A stretch of DNA of 64,000 nt from Gordius sp. MW1 (Eukaryota; Nematomorpha; Gordioida; Gordea; Gordiidae), in the NCBI GenBank assembly GCA_964036665.1, contig OZ038529.1, forward strand, positions 20,966,060-21,030,059, in the 5' to 3' direction. The notes below the pieces were generated by a model that saw only the letters and a program-made list of their open reading frames with translations, was not told the origin of the DNA and made no database searches. Both the position numbers and the translations under genes were made by a program. Of this stretch, positions 39,201-49,909 are shown one piece after another (the first letter of the stretch is position 1; each line of letters starts with the position of its first letter).

Positions 39201-42200
39201 AGCTAGGTTTTGAATTAGGGGGGGGGCAGATTAAAAAAAAAGGTCTTGACTACCCAACAATTTTCCTGAGAGCAAAAAAAAAAAAAAAGGTCTCGACTAT
39301 CCAAAAATTTTCATGCAACCGTAATTTAAATTTTATTTTACCAAAACAATTTTTTTTTTAAACAAATAGTAGTTTATTCTAATAATCACATGGGTAAAAT
39401 ACATTGGTAAATAAAATATTAAAAAGAAAACGCGTTAAAATCTAATTGGATGGCATTGATCCGTGTATGGAAATCGTGTTAGATTTGACGATTTCCACAG
39501 TGATCTTTTATTTTTGTGTAAATTCGCTAATAAGCATCTGTATTAATGGAGTTAAGTTCAAATAGGGGGGGGGGGCAGCCGCGCCCCCTGCCCCCGCCTG
39601 CCTGGCTAATTAGGGGGTGGGCCAAAACATAATTTTTTTTTAATTTTTAAGGGTTTTTGTATTGAAATCCTCGGCTGCCCCCCCCCCCTAATTTGCGAAA
39701 CCAAATTTTTTTCAATGCAAAAACATTGAAAAATTTAAAAAATTTATGTTTTGCCCCCCTCTAATTGAACTTTTAAACGTTTTGCCCCCCCCCCCCCTAA
39801 TCCAAAACCTGGCTACGCCCATGATTATAGGTAAATTTGACTTAAAAAAATTTGCTTCATGAAAATTTAAATTCGAACATTATTGAGGTAAAATTTTGTG
39901 TTTTTAACCACCCTTAAAGATATCAATTATTTGTTATTTTTCGTTAAATAACCTATATGCGTATCCGTATCCGCCTTTTGTTTATATTTTATCATAAAGG
40001 CCAGGCGCGATATTTTTTTTTGATTATAGGTAAATTTGACTTAAAAAATTTGCTTCATGAAAATTTGAATGCGAACATTATTAAGGTAAAATTTTGTGTT
40101 TTTAACCACCCTTAAAAATATCAATTATTTGTTATTTTTCGTTTAGTTGAGTTTTTAAATTTTTTTTTGGTAGTTTTAAATTTTCTTATTTAAATTTTTT
40201 AATTTTTTTTTAAATATTTTTAATATGGCAAAACAACGTTTGCAGGGTCAGCTAGTATATGATAATAACATTATTATATAATAATCACACCTTTAAAGTA
40301 CTTATATAAAAAATTGTTTTGGCTGGTGTTTCAGATACCTCACCTCAATCTCCCAGCAATCTAAGCGTTGAACCTGGCATTTATGGGGCTTTGGTAAAGT
40401 GGACTCCTGGCTACGATGGAGGCCATCGGCAACATTTTATTTTATGGTAAGTTTGATTGTTAACATTTATTAAATCGTGTATTCGATTAGTTTATGCTTT
40501 GCAATAATCGCTTATTTAAAAAAATTTAATCTATCGTCCGAAAATATTTTTTGTATTCTTAAATAGTCCATGTAAGCCTACTCGAAATTAATAATCTCTG
40601 TAATCAAATTTAATTCGTATATGTCCTAGTTTCACTTTTATGGTTTATGATGCAATATTTTGTTTGAGTCTTGAATGAAATGAGATAGGATTCATACCTT
40701 AGACATTATAAAGATTTATATATATGAGAGGGTTTTACAATTTCTTATTTCAATCCGTCTATACATCAAATTATACATTTTAATATTTTTAGGTATAAAA
40801 AACGATGGAGCCAGCCTTACCCCTTAGCATTGTTTAATGGGACTACTATCTTAACTGAATCCCCTATTCAATCCGTTCAAATCAATGATTCATATGTATT
40901 CGTCATAGATTTAGAACCAGATACGGAATATGCCTTCCAGATTCAAGCAAGAAACGCTTTGGGACTCAGTCCCAAATCTCCACAAATCGCACATCGAACC
41001 AGATGTATATTAATTTTAAAACATTATCCTGACCATTTAAAAACCATAGGTTGTATTGTAATAAGCTGTTAAAGAAATTTTTTTAATCCAAATATTATTA
41101 AAAATATTGTAAGTTATCGATTAACTAATAACTTTTAGCACGCCATACAGAGCGAAATTCGTAACTTAAATCACAAATGATAATATATTCAAAAATATTT
41201 TTATTATATCCATAAAAATATTCTATGATTTTTATATTTTTAACTCAAATTTTCTTATTTGATTAAGATTTAAGGATAACGTAAACTTGAGAATTAACAA
41301 GGGAGCAATTTTAAATTTTTTGATCGTTGGATTTTTTTTAAATAAATTAATATTTTTTTTATTTTAGCATATTCTCAGCCCAAATACATAGCTTCCGCCA
41401 TGCAAGGTTTGAGCCACAGATCAGTATATTCAACCCTCACAGGTATAATAGGGCAATGGGGACCCAAACACTATAAAATAAAAACAAAATACTTATAATT
41501 TATTTAAGGCAAATTACCGCATTTCTTGGAGACTTTTGTTTTGAATTACATTTGCAAATGTCGTGCTAAAAAATTTAATTTTGTGGACGCATGAAATTAA
41601 TTCCATGTTAAGTTTTATTTTGCAGAATTCAACCTCGAAAGACTTAATTCATACTTTTTTTAAAAGGCAACGACAGAATCTCTCCACCTCTCAAAATATC
41701 AGCTGGACTTCTCAATGGAAATATCGTTTTAAAATGGCGTTATATTGACGGAGCTCTAAGTCCTTTGTTCTACACCGTAGAATACAGGTGATTTTTAGTC
41801 ATTTCACTTTCTTTTGAACGTTAGATTGCACTCCTTTAATAACAAAACCGTTAATTATAAGAACGCTTTAAATAAACTTTGAGCTATCTACAGATAACTG
41901 TGAAAAATAAAGAATTGAATTTTTCTGCTATAATTCAAATTTAAATTATTCCATAGTGCTTTGGCAAACAATTAACATCTGCCACGATTTTTAATCATAG
42001 AATAAGGGACAATATATGGAAAAAAATGCAACCTGCTGTAAGTACCTCCAATACGGATAGCCAGTTAGTGACATATATTGTGAGCAAGGACAAGCTATCG
42101 ACCTTAATTGGTGTCGGAGAAATGCAAAGATATGCGTTTCGGGTTAGAAGTTACACCGTTGACCACATGAGCCAACCGAGTGAAATATTTGAAATTCCAT

Positions 42201-45200
42201 TTTCAGGTTAGATTTTGCTTCTAAACACGACTTTGTTAATATTGGATTATATACGTTTTAAATTAATTTCTTGCGCGAAATAGTGCTAATTTAAACTAAT
42301 AAATCACATTAATCTATTATTTTGAAAATGTTTTATCAAAATGTAATAAGTGAAGAAGTGGTAAGGTTGAATTAATAAAAAAATACTGTGATTTCATCCA
42401 TTTTCAATTTTATTTCCTGAAGATGAGCCCCTCTGGCCCGAGAGATCGGATTCCCTCCCTCTGAATCCAAAAAAATATCCATAGAAAAAATTAACAGTAA
42501 ATGAAATTATATTAGTCAAATAGTGGTACTTAAGGTCGTCATAATGCTTTAGGAATTAATATTTTGTAAGCAAAGCATTTAAGATTGCTTACAACATAAA
42601 AAAATATAAACAACTATTAGACATACAAATTTGTTTTCTCAATTACAATTTACAATACATAGATGTAATCCTTACTATTTTGGAGACTTATAATTCCTGT
42701 ATTTTGTTTAAGCTATAGCTAAACCTTGGTTAACCAGGACCCTCATGGCAGGAATTATAGGAGGGATATCGTTTTTTCTACTAGCCTCAACATTAGCTTT
42801 AATGGCCATCCTCATATTTTGTCGATCAAAACAACGGAAAATAAAACTTAAACACGAAAACACAAATTTGCCAAAACGCAAGCACCGTCCACACAAGCAC
42901 CATAAGCCGAAGAAAATTTTATGTAATTTCGGCAACAACGTTTAATAGTTTTTGACTTTTTACATAGTTAACATGTTCTAATTATGTTATTAGCAAAAAG
43001 CCATCGCTGCTAACATATATTTTATAAGTAAGATTCTTAGTTTAGATGTTCATAAGTGGAATGGTGAGGAAAACTCTTTTTTTACCCGAATTAATTGTAA
43101 TTTGAAAATGTCGAAGCTTTTTCCCTTCTAAGTATTTAAGTTGTGATTTCTCTCTTTTATAAATCTTTTATGCCTTCCCATATGTATTTTTTAAAAAAAT
43201 TTATTTGGAGCAGTCATTACCGTTGTCATTATTAAAAATGGAACAAATATAAATCTGTAATATATAATATAAATGCTAAATTTTCAAATTGCAAAAAAAT
43301 GGATTATTATTGTATTTTTTAATACACAGCAAATGGTCACGCTATTTACGAACCAAATCCCCACAAGCATAATGAAAAGTAATGTACTGTTCTATTTCCT
43401 TCCTAATTTATCCATAAATATTATATTAGTAAAAATTATATTATATAATATTTACACATGCTACTAAGGAATACAAGTAAGATACATATATTTTTATAAA
43501 TTTATTTTAATAGTGTCATATGTGTCAAAGTTCAATATTTCTTTTTTGTAATATATTAAATTATTAAATTAAATGTCTCACGAATTGACTCTAGATAATA
43601 AAAAAACGGTGGTAAAATAGCTATTTTAAGGGTAATATATAAAGCGGTCGGTACTTAAAAACTTTTCTACATATTTTAAAAGGACGAGCCAGCATATGCA
43701 GTCTCCACCACCAACCTGTAACGGAGCGAATGTCGTCCTTTCACAACCACATCAACCAAAGGAGCACGAGCAGTACCTTACTCATGCCCAAAGAAACTAT
43801 GGTTTGACCGCGGTTTGGAACAACTTTCGCGACACATTTCATTCGTTATTACCATTTACTAACCCCAGTCTAAATTCGCTAGACGATGATTACGAAGAAA
43901 TCGCTTGGGACGATAAATACATGTCTTGCAAAATATCAACTCTGGTGCAAAGATCTCGTGCCCAAGAACCCCATACACCCGATCAAACACCCGTCTATAG
44001 ATGCCAAATAGCTCGATCAAGCTTATCACCCATTCAAGGGGCTGCAGTTGTAAAACAAGATGAATCCGTCCAAACTGATGCCACCATGGATGAGAATTTT
44101 GGCCTATTTAAACGGCTTTTGTATCGTTTATCTCCCATCCCCATAAGTCCAAAACCAAGCACGTGCCTTAGTAACAAGATTACGTCACCCCTTAAGATGG
44201 TTTTTAAGCGGGGACAGCCTAAATGCACAAATGCGAAGCCCAATGGCAATACTAAGGAATTGCAGGTTGTGACTATTAGTAATATCCAGTATCGATCTTC
44301 TCAGCCCCCCACTTGCATAGGTGCAACGCATTTGCGAGAGTGCGGGAGTCAATCCTTGACCCGAAGCGATTACACTAATAACTGCAACTCTCGAAGCAAA
44401 ACTTATTACCGATATGGCGACGATTTTACAGACGACCTAACGGGCCTTTATACAACAATGAATTCGCCTAACATGTCGGGGTCTTTAGAAGTGGGTCACT
44501 CAGCTCCGCTTTTCAATTTGGACGAAGAGTTCAGCAATCATTTGGAACAATTGGACTTGCAGCAACAACAGCCTTATCGTTGTCAAGAGCCCTCAGCTAT
44601 CTCACCTGGAGTGTATAATACGTCGGTGATTTGTGGAGAAAACACTTTTGAAACGACCCTATCCCCTTGTCAAATATCATCCTCCAACGAAGGATCTAAA
44701 GATTCCGACAAGGATTCGGGAATTCATGCCAAGGAACAGGAATGGAACAAAGTAACTTCGCGAGACGGAGATGAAGGAGAAAGCTTGGAGTGTCGGACTA
44801 ATTTTGCCGCTAACTTGAGAGGCCTATCCGGACAGCACCCAGAATACGTAATGGCAATGAGAAAAACTGTCATAGCTAATAGACACTCTACCCCCAAAGA
44901 TATTAAGAGGCATTTTGATTGTGTTAACAATATTGGTACTATTAATGCCAAAAATGTGTTATTGTTTCGTCACTCATCATGTGAAAACCTCCCCAGCGTT
45001 ATCATATCAGAGAGCGAGCAGCCTAATATTAGCATTAACCATAGGATCGCTTACAAAAAACCAAACGCTTCCAAATTAAACCATACCAAAAGATATAATT
45101 CCAGTTGTCGCGTTAAAACAACTCAAAAAGAGTTTCCCCGTGTTGATAGAATATTTCAAGATCGGGAGCAGTTGCATTTTAACACCATTTATTCGGCCGG

Positions 45201-45423
45201 CATTTCTAACAATGTAGCTCATAACCACGAGAGGTATAATGTGAGCGCAACAGATGTTGCAGGCAAAAAATTGAAAAATAATGGACGCATAGTTCGATTT
45301 ATACGTTCCTTGGACGAGACGTGCGATGAACCACATTATCAAAGTATAGTAGAGAGTGACAATAGTTTTTCGTACACCAATGACTACGAAAGATTCAGTC
45401 GTTTTTCTTCCTCGTTAGTGTAA
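24147..45423 (+). CDS. tutl: Turtle/IGSF9-family receptor (5 Ig + 2 FN3), 17 exons
   Basis: Predicted exons: 24147-24207, 27682-28118, 33514-33580, 34467-34826, 35078-35194, 35377-35550, 37316-37615, 37912-38027, 38455-38608, 40335-40446, 40793-41004, 41368-41442, 41667-41787, 42001-42206, 42719-42922, 43330-43378, 43683-45423. All are GT-AG and every phase matches, giving 1501 aa. Order: signal peptide (1-20), Ig1 (to about 188), Ig2 (189-308), Ig3 (309-405), Ig4 (406-505), Ig5 (506-595), FN3-1 (596-703), FN3-2 (about 729-837), one membrane helix (848-872, starting AGIIGGISFF as in fly Turtle), basic stop-transfer, then a tail of about 630 residues ending SSLV, a possible class I PDZ ligand. 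Ig1 has the family stretch SPIYI..PPHV..DYDGR. The family mediates homophilic adhesion and dendrite and photoreceptor-axon patterning. Borderless, the paralogue, is a less likely alternative. Confidence 0.87.
26170..26318. mobile_element. hAT-type MITE in first turtle intron
   Basis: Ends read CACGGGCTTAGCCAGC on the left and CTGGCTAAGCCCACT on the right, a variant of the CATGGGCGTAGCC family. G-run and C-run sequence lies inside. Flanks 26162-26169 (TAAACCAC) and 26319-26326 (AAAACCAC) match at 7 of 8 positions, consistent with an aged 8-bp duplication. Confidence 0.75.
28119..33513. other. Large turtle intron, no gene recognised
   Basis: This 5.4-kb intron splits Ig1. It is AT-rich with no clear transposon ends. 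A less AT-rich patch at about 28430-28635 could be a regulatory element or an old repeat; the frame across it shows no domain. Confidence 0.45.
33514..33580 (+). CDS. tutl: 67-nt turtle exon completing Ig1
   Basis: A pyrimidine-rich acceptor (TTTTATTATAG) precedes 22 codons starting ILYLKKPADTRGQ and ending SFVKLLVQ, followed by a canonical GTAAGT donor. It supplies the last Ig1 beta-strand after the YMCK that ends the previous exon, where fly Turtle has an equivalent segment. Entry phase 0 and exit phase 1 match both neighbours, which otherwise could not be joined in frame. Confidence 0.85.
36467..37178. mobile_element. Foldback element in a turtle intron
   Basis: Almost the whole 712-bp segment is an imperfect inverted repeat. 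For example TTGCGCTGAAC near 36481 pairs with GTTCAGCGCAA near 37152; CCCCTTCCCCTT near 36663 pairs with AAGGGGAAGGG near 36940; and the sequence around GATGTTTACTAACACATC (36737) pairs with that around GATGTGTTAGTAAACATC (36857). The centre lies near 36800. Such structures are typical of foldback or MITE-like DNA elements. No target duplication is certain, and it sits between the exons coding for Ig3 and Ig4. Confidence 0.8.
39192..39823. mobile_element. Composite GGGCGTAGC-type MITE inside the Helitron
   Basis: The segment starts CATGGGCGTAGCTAGG and ends CCTGGCTACGCCCATG, the ends of the hAT-type MITE family, but is about four times longer than its relatives. It has several internal G-runs and C-runs (near 39217, 39563, 39677 and 39785). 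No matching target duplication is seen (GATATATC against ATTATAGG). Two or more copies probably nested or recombined here. Confidence 0.65.
39824..40145. repeat. Direct repeat of about 120 bp
   Basis: The segment starting ATTATAGGTAAATTTGACTT at 39824 recurs at about 40023 with few differences, and both copies continue through AGGTAAAATTTTGTGTTTTT. Roughly 80 bases separate the copies. Internal to the Helitron. Confidence 0.8.
43330..43378 (+). CDS. tutl: 49-nt turtle microexon in the cytoplasmic tail
   Basis: The transmembrane exon leaves one base at its GTAATT donor (42923), and the long tail exon needs two incoming bases at its acceptor (43681-43682). This small exon, with a good acceptor (TTTTTTAATACACAG) and a GTAATG donor, has exactly that phase. 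It encodes SNGHAIYEPNPHKHNEK across the junctions. Without it the two flanking exons do not join in frame. It could be alternatively used. Confidence 0.75.
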
Positions 45424-45548
45424 ATATAACTTTGTTAAATACCACAAAATTATTTGTATATATATATATACGCGATTATAATCGATATATTTTATTCAAA
45501 GGTGCAAATGGATTACAATTACGTTAGTATATTTTCGAAAATTTGATT

Positions 45549-45554
45549 AATAAA
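45549..45554 (+). terminator. tutl: Candidate polyadenylation signal of the turtle gene
   Basis: AATAAA lies 126 bases past the stop codon at 45421-45423, at a plausible distance for a short 3' UTR. The motif is common in AT-rich DNA, so it is only a candidate. Confidence 0.45.
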
Positions 45555-46829
45555 GTGAAAACATAGCTAATTATAGTGAAGTTTAGGTAATTAGTGCTGG
45601 ATTTTTATAAAGAAGCTCCCATTATTTGATAATATTCAGGAGATTAAACACCTTACTTATTTCGTTATTTTTTTACTATAATCAAGTGGAATGCTAGGTA
45701 ATAACATGGTGGTGAAAATTTAAAATATTTAACAACTTATATTTAGAAAATAATCTTCATATTTAGTTTATCTGTTAATAAAGCCCTAATATAATACATG
45801 ATAAAAATATGATTGAAAAATTAAATGTTATTCATTCACCAGGAATTGACAAAAGAAATTAATTTACCAGTGACTACTGAAAGCACATTTTGAAGCTTAC
45901 CTTTTTTCGAGCAACTTATCCTTAAGAACATTCATTTTAGCGTTTACCGATGGTTTTGAATGTTTTGAGGCCTTATCATGTCTCAGTCGGTTTACACATG
46001 TCGGACGAGCCTGCCTATTGGTAGTTACGATTTGGCTACCTTTAATACTTATTCTGCCAAGTAGTTAAACATCGCTATCAATCACGATCCTAAATTTTAA
46101 CACAAAGTTGACGATTATGTTATTATAAAGTTGTTAAAATATAATCCCGCTTCATGTAGCTAACCCGGCTAATAAAGTCATTAGACATTTATATAATCAT
46201 TTAATTCATTCCTCATATAATAAAAACAATTTAAATTAAAAAAACATTTCTTGTTTACAATTCATATTTTTTTAATAATGTGCAATTAACATTAGTTTCG
46301 TGTTATATTTATATTTTATTATATTCAGGGGCTATACAAAGAATTTATAATGTTACTATTCTGTAATTAATAAGGCAATAAAAAAAATTAGTAGGTTAAA
46401 AGTTACCCTGAATTGTTTATTTAAAACAAATTCAAATTTAAATCAACAAGCATAAATATATATATGTCTAACAAAATAACTTAATAAATATAAATACACA
46501 TATATAACATCGTCGTTATTTTTGAGAAGTCAAATTTAGAAAGTTTTGCATTATTTTGGCCGATAGTGTAAGCGAAAGCATTTTAGTAAATTCGGTAATC
46601 TGTCATCCATTTCTATTAAAAATAAATACTAACAACATGCTTTATGTTGTTGCTGAACATTTTTAAATTATTACAATTTAATTAAACTCATAAAGTTTAA
46701 TCCATTGTAAATGAAAGTTGGTTTCATTAATGGTCTCGGACTGATAAAGAAATTGGGATAAAAGGGGTTCCAAATTTTAAGCAAATGTCACTAAAATGTC
46801 TAGGGCGTATAAAACTATACTTTATAGGC
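45555..46829. other. Spacer downstream of turtle
   Basis: AT-rich sequence with no coding, RNA or terminal-repeat signal that I recognise, ending at the left target duplication of the MITE at 46830. Confidence 0.45.
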
Positions 46830-47003
46830 CATGGGCATAGCCAAGGGGGGCCAGGGAGGGGCGGCTGCCCCCCTCTAATCTAAAAAATTGTTGAAATTCA
46901 TTAAAATTATGGCTAAAATTTCAAAAAATGTTCATTTTGCCCCTACCTAAACATCCCTAAATCATTATTGCCCCCTCTAATTCCAAAGCTGGCTACGCCC
47001 ATG
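46830..47003. mobile_element. hAT-type MITE with near-perfect 8-bp TSD
   Basis: Ends are CATGGGCATAGCCAAGG and CTGGCTACGCCCATG. Flanks TTATAGGC (46822-46829) and TTATAGGT (47004-47011) match at 7 of 8 bases. The inner sequence resembles the copies at 5227-5395 and 6915-7057, including TTAAAATTATGGCTAAAATT, which is shared by several copies. Confidence 0.85.
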
Positions 47004-47199
47004 TTATAGGTTATACTATTAAATATTTTAAATAGAATTTGGTTAAAATTCACAAGAGTTGTCTGCTATCAAGCCGGGTTAGCCTATCAAGCCCAATCAT
47101 TTTAAAGTTTTCCTTCGAACTTATGCCCTGTCGGATCATGTCCAGGGTGGCCAAGGGATTAATAAATTCATAGTTGGTTCTTAAATTTTTATAAAACTA

Positions 47200-48905
47200 C
47201 TAGCTGTGCCCGGCCAAGCGTTGCTTTGGCTTAGTCCTTAATTAGCTAAATAATTAGTATGAATTAATATAACATTTATGAAAAATTTAGGGTCAATCGT
47301 TTATGATATAGAAAAATATAGGAAAAGGCATACTTATTCATAATTAAATAGATTTGTAATAGTTTAAAATACTTAAAAGGTGTTAATTTTATATATTGAA
47401 AAGTGCGATGTTAACGATAATGGGCATAGTTGGGTAACAAAAATTTATAAACCACTGCACTGGTGTATAAAAGTTAGTTATAATGTTAGACACTGTATAG
47501 AAAATAGTTTAGTAGAGCGTTTATAGTAGTGTAATGTCATAGCCTAAAATCTATAGTATCAAAATTAAGAGATATTAAAAGATCTCCTTCAAATTTGGTT
47601 AAATGAAGGCTTTTATAATATTTGGTTGAATTGAGATATAATTAGAAATAATACAAAATTCCGCGAATATAATGGAAACCAATAGGTTTGATGGTTCTTT
47701 GTAAATCTTGCGATTACCGATTAAAACTTAGAGCGGTTTTTCATAAGCCATTGTGCATTCATCCCAAACGATAAGTTTGCACTTCTGTAATACTCTACCC
47801 ATTCCATATGTTCTGGAAATGTTGCATATTAGAGTTTCACAGTAATAAGCGTTTAAAGGCAATTTTTATGCTGAATGAGCAGTTTTTCTGCCGGATAATT
47901 ATGTAACAGCCCTTCCGGAAGACGCTAGAACCACGGCTATATTAATTTGGAAACGAATAGTTGCCAGAGCAATGTCAGTAGGAAAGGTTTACCAGTTCCA
48001 CCTCAAGCATCTAAGAAGAAGACTTCTCCTCTCCTTATCCTTTATTAACTTAACAGCAAGCAAAATCTTATTGTAAAAGGGGGCGAAAACGTTTTAAGTT
48101 CAATTAGGATGGGGGGGGGGGGCAAAATAAATTTTCTTTTAATTTTTTAGGGTTTTTGTATTGAATTTTTTTTTGTCATTTAAGGGAGAAGGGGCATAAA
48201 ACCAAGGGCTAACTACGTAGACTATTGCGTTCCGCAGTTGAATGGTTGCCACGCTACCACCATCCTCTGTTGATCTTATTTTTTTTATAAAAAATACCCA
48301 TCACTGTCCGTAGTCTAACTAATGTAGAGCAGACGTTCCTTCGTGCTCTCGAAGCATTATTCTGTATGAATAATCATATCACTGCATTTCAATTTGTCGG
48401 TTAACGATTGTCTGCTATCAACTTACCGTTAAAGTAATCTTTTTGTACTTTTAATACTAATAACCGAACTTGATAAAAATAGCAAAAAAGCTTGAAATGT
48501 GGGAATGTTTCTAAAAGCGCGCGTTATTTTTATTTAAGAAAATGGTGATGTTTTACGGTATCTAGAATATTTATTTGTTACAGCTTTATATATTGTAGAA
48601 AAAACGGGCGTAGTTGAGTAAAAAATTGAGACACAAATGACAAAATAATGGTGGAAAAAAGTTTAAGGTAATTAGTAGCACCATAACGATAAATAAGTAC
48701 AAAAAACGTAGTATAAATAATCCGCTAGATGGCGGTATAGACTAACAAAAAACAGGGTTACGGCTGTCGCAAGTTGATAAAAAGTATCTATAAACCATCT
48801 ACAATGCTAAGGCAATAATCTGGCCAAATTTGGTGGCAATCGGTTGAGAACTCTAAAAGTTATTAGCGTTCAAAAAAAAGGGGGTTAGATTTTTATATAT
48901 ATAGA
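47200..48905 (-). mobile_element. Decayed minus-strand Helitron
   Basis: Read on the minus strand, it starts TCTATATATATAAAAATCTA (48905 downward) after an A, and ends GGGCACAGCTAG at 47200 before a T. These are Helitron ends inserted between A and T. A hairpin (GCCAA..GC paired with GCTTGGC) precedes the 3' end. It contains a relic of the Helitron helicase and, near 48107-48125, a G-run fragment of the MITE type. Confidence 0.85.
47731..48006 (-). pseudogene. Relic of Helitron PIF1-like helicase
   Basis: The minus strand reads GGTGK (Walker A; about 48003-47985), then ATIRFQ, an ASSGRAVTLL stretch and TAHSALKLP, and later GMGRVLQ and KLIVWDECTM (Walker B; about 47776-47749). This is the ordered motif set of PIF1-family helicases encoded by Helitrons. 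Frame changes are needed between blocks and the rest of the protein is missing, so it is a dead fragment. It confirms the Helitron call made from the termini. Confidence 0.75.
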
Positions 48906-49909
48906 TAAATTAATATTACATTTTAGGATGCTTTATTGAATGGATAGATTTAAGCATTCAATTTTAATCTACAATTTATCATCGCGAATAATTTTTTGTT
49001 AACAATATCCAATTCTTTGTAATAGTAAAAAATTTATAGAATTGAGCATACCCAATTATTTTAATTATTTAGTTTTTTAATGTATTAACATTAATACTCT
49101 AAAGTATAAACTTATGTTTCGCTAAATGTGGGAAGAGGGTTCGAATCCCCAACCTCCGATCCACCAAATTTATATTATTATTAATGTGACATGGCATTAG
49201 CCTTTTTTTTAAACATAAATACTTCAAAAATCTCCAAAAATTTGCTTTTATTTTGTAAGAAGTTGGATATTTTAACATATTTTGATATAAAGTTTATATT
49301 TAAATTTATAGACTAGGAGTTATGAAATTAAAGCATTTTGTGTTAAAAAAGGTCATACAACAAAGGCTACTCACAGTGTTCGAAAAAGAAAAAAAAGAAA
49401 AAAATGAATATCTGACAACTCTGATGAATATTAATATACATAGGGAGTCATTACTCAAACTGGGTCGCGTCCAGAGACAAAATGGAGCCTTGAGTTAAAG
49501 CTATTAAAATCATAATAAATATAATGACCCCGGATAGGAGAAACAAAGTATGTTTAAATGTACTTTGTTTTTAAAATATGAATTTCAAAATGTCAAAATA
49601 TCATGGGGTGATTTGAACTCCCATTAAAAATTAATTTAAAAATTCTTTTAATTTAGCAAACCTCGTGCAAGACTCTGTTGGAAACGAGTGCCTATAAAAA
49701 TAAATTCCATTATACTATTTGCTAATTTTCATCCCAATTTATCAATGCTGTCTTATATCTAATATCCATATCTGGTAAGATTTTTTTATAATAATTCTTA
49801 GGTAGTAAAAGCTAATTTAAATAGTTCACAATTTTAAAATTTGTGTTGTTAATCTAATTACTGCTCAAATATTTGATCTATTACTTTGATTTGTTACAGA
49901 TAAACGAAT
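48906..49909. other. Spacer and upstream region of the secreted-protein gene
   Basis: AT-rich. A GGTTCGAATCCCC sequence near 49138-49150 looks like a tRNA T-arm or B box, but no matching 5' acceptor stem is present, so it may be a SINE fragment. A TTTTTTATAATA stretch at about 49785-49796 could be a TATA-type promoter for the gene starting at 49910. TTTGTTACAG just before 49900 could be the acceptor of a 5' UTR intron. Confidence 0.35.

Larger units (their letters stand above)
38733..40255 (+). mobile_element. Non-autonomous Helitron in a turtle intron
   Basis: The 5' end is TCTTATATATAAAAATGAAA, preceded by A; the 3' end is GGGTCAGCTAG, followed by T. Helitrons start TC, end CTRR and insert between A and T. 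A short hairpin (GCAAA paired with TTTGC) lies about a dozen bases before the 3' end, as expected. No Rep/helicase coding region is present. It contains a composite poly-G/poly-C MITE and a direct repeat. Confidence 0.82.

Noticed and set aside
42923-42945. Turtle protein ending at the stop in 42943-42945
   Set aside because: A good GTAATT donor and in-phase microexon lead to the large conserved-looking tail exon. The short form stays possible as an isoform but was not taken as the main model.
44034-45342. Minus-strand frames opposite the turtle tail exon
   Set aside because: They are reverse-strand shadows of a long, well-supported coding exon.
4042-45423. Functional photoreceptor gene cluster (peripherin plus turtle)
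   Set aside because: Both families have eye-related roles in model animals, but proximity alone, on opposite strands and 16 kb apart, is no evidence of co-regulation.
49130-49166. tRNA-like GGTTCGAATCCCC sequence
   Set aside because: It resembles a T-arm and 3' acceptor strand, but no matching 5' acceptor strand, D-arm or anticodon arm can be placed upstream. At most a SINE or tRNA fragment.
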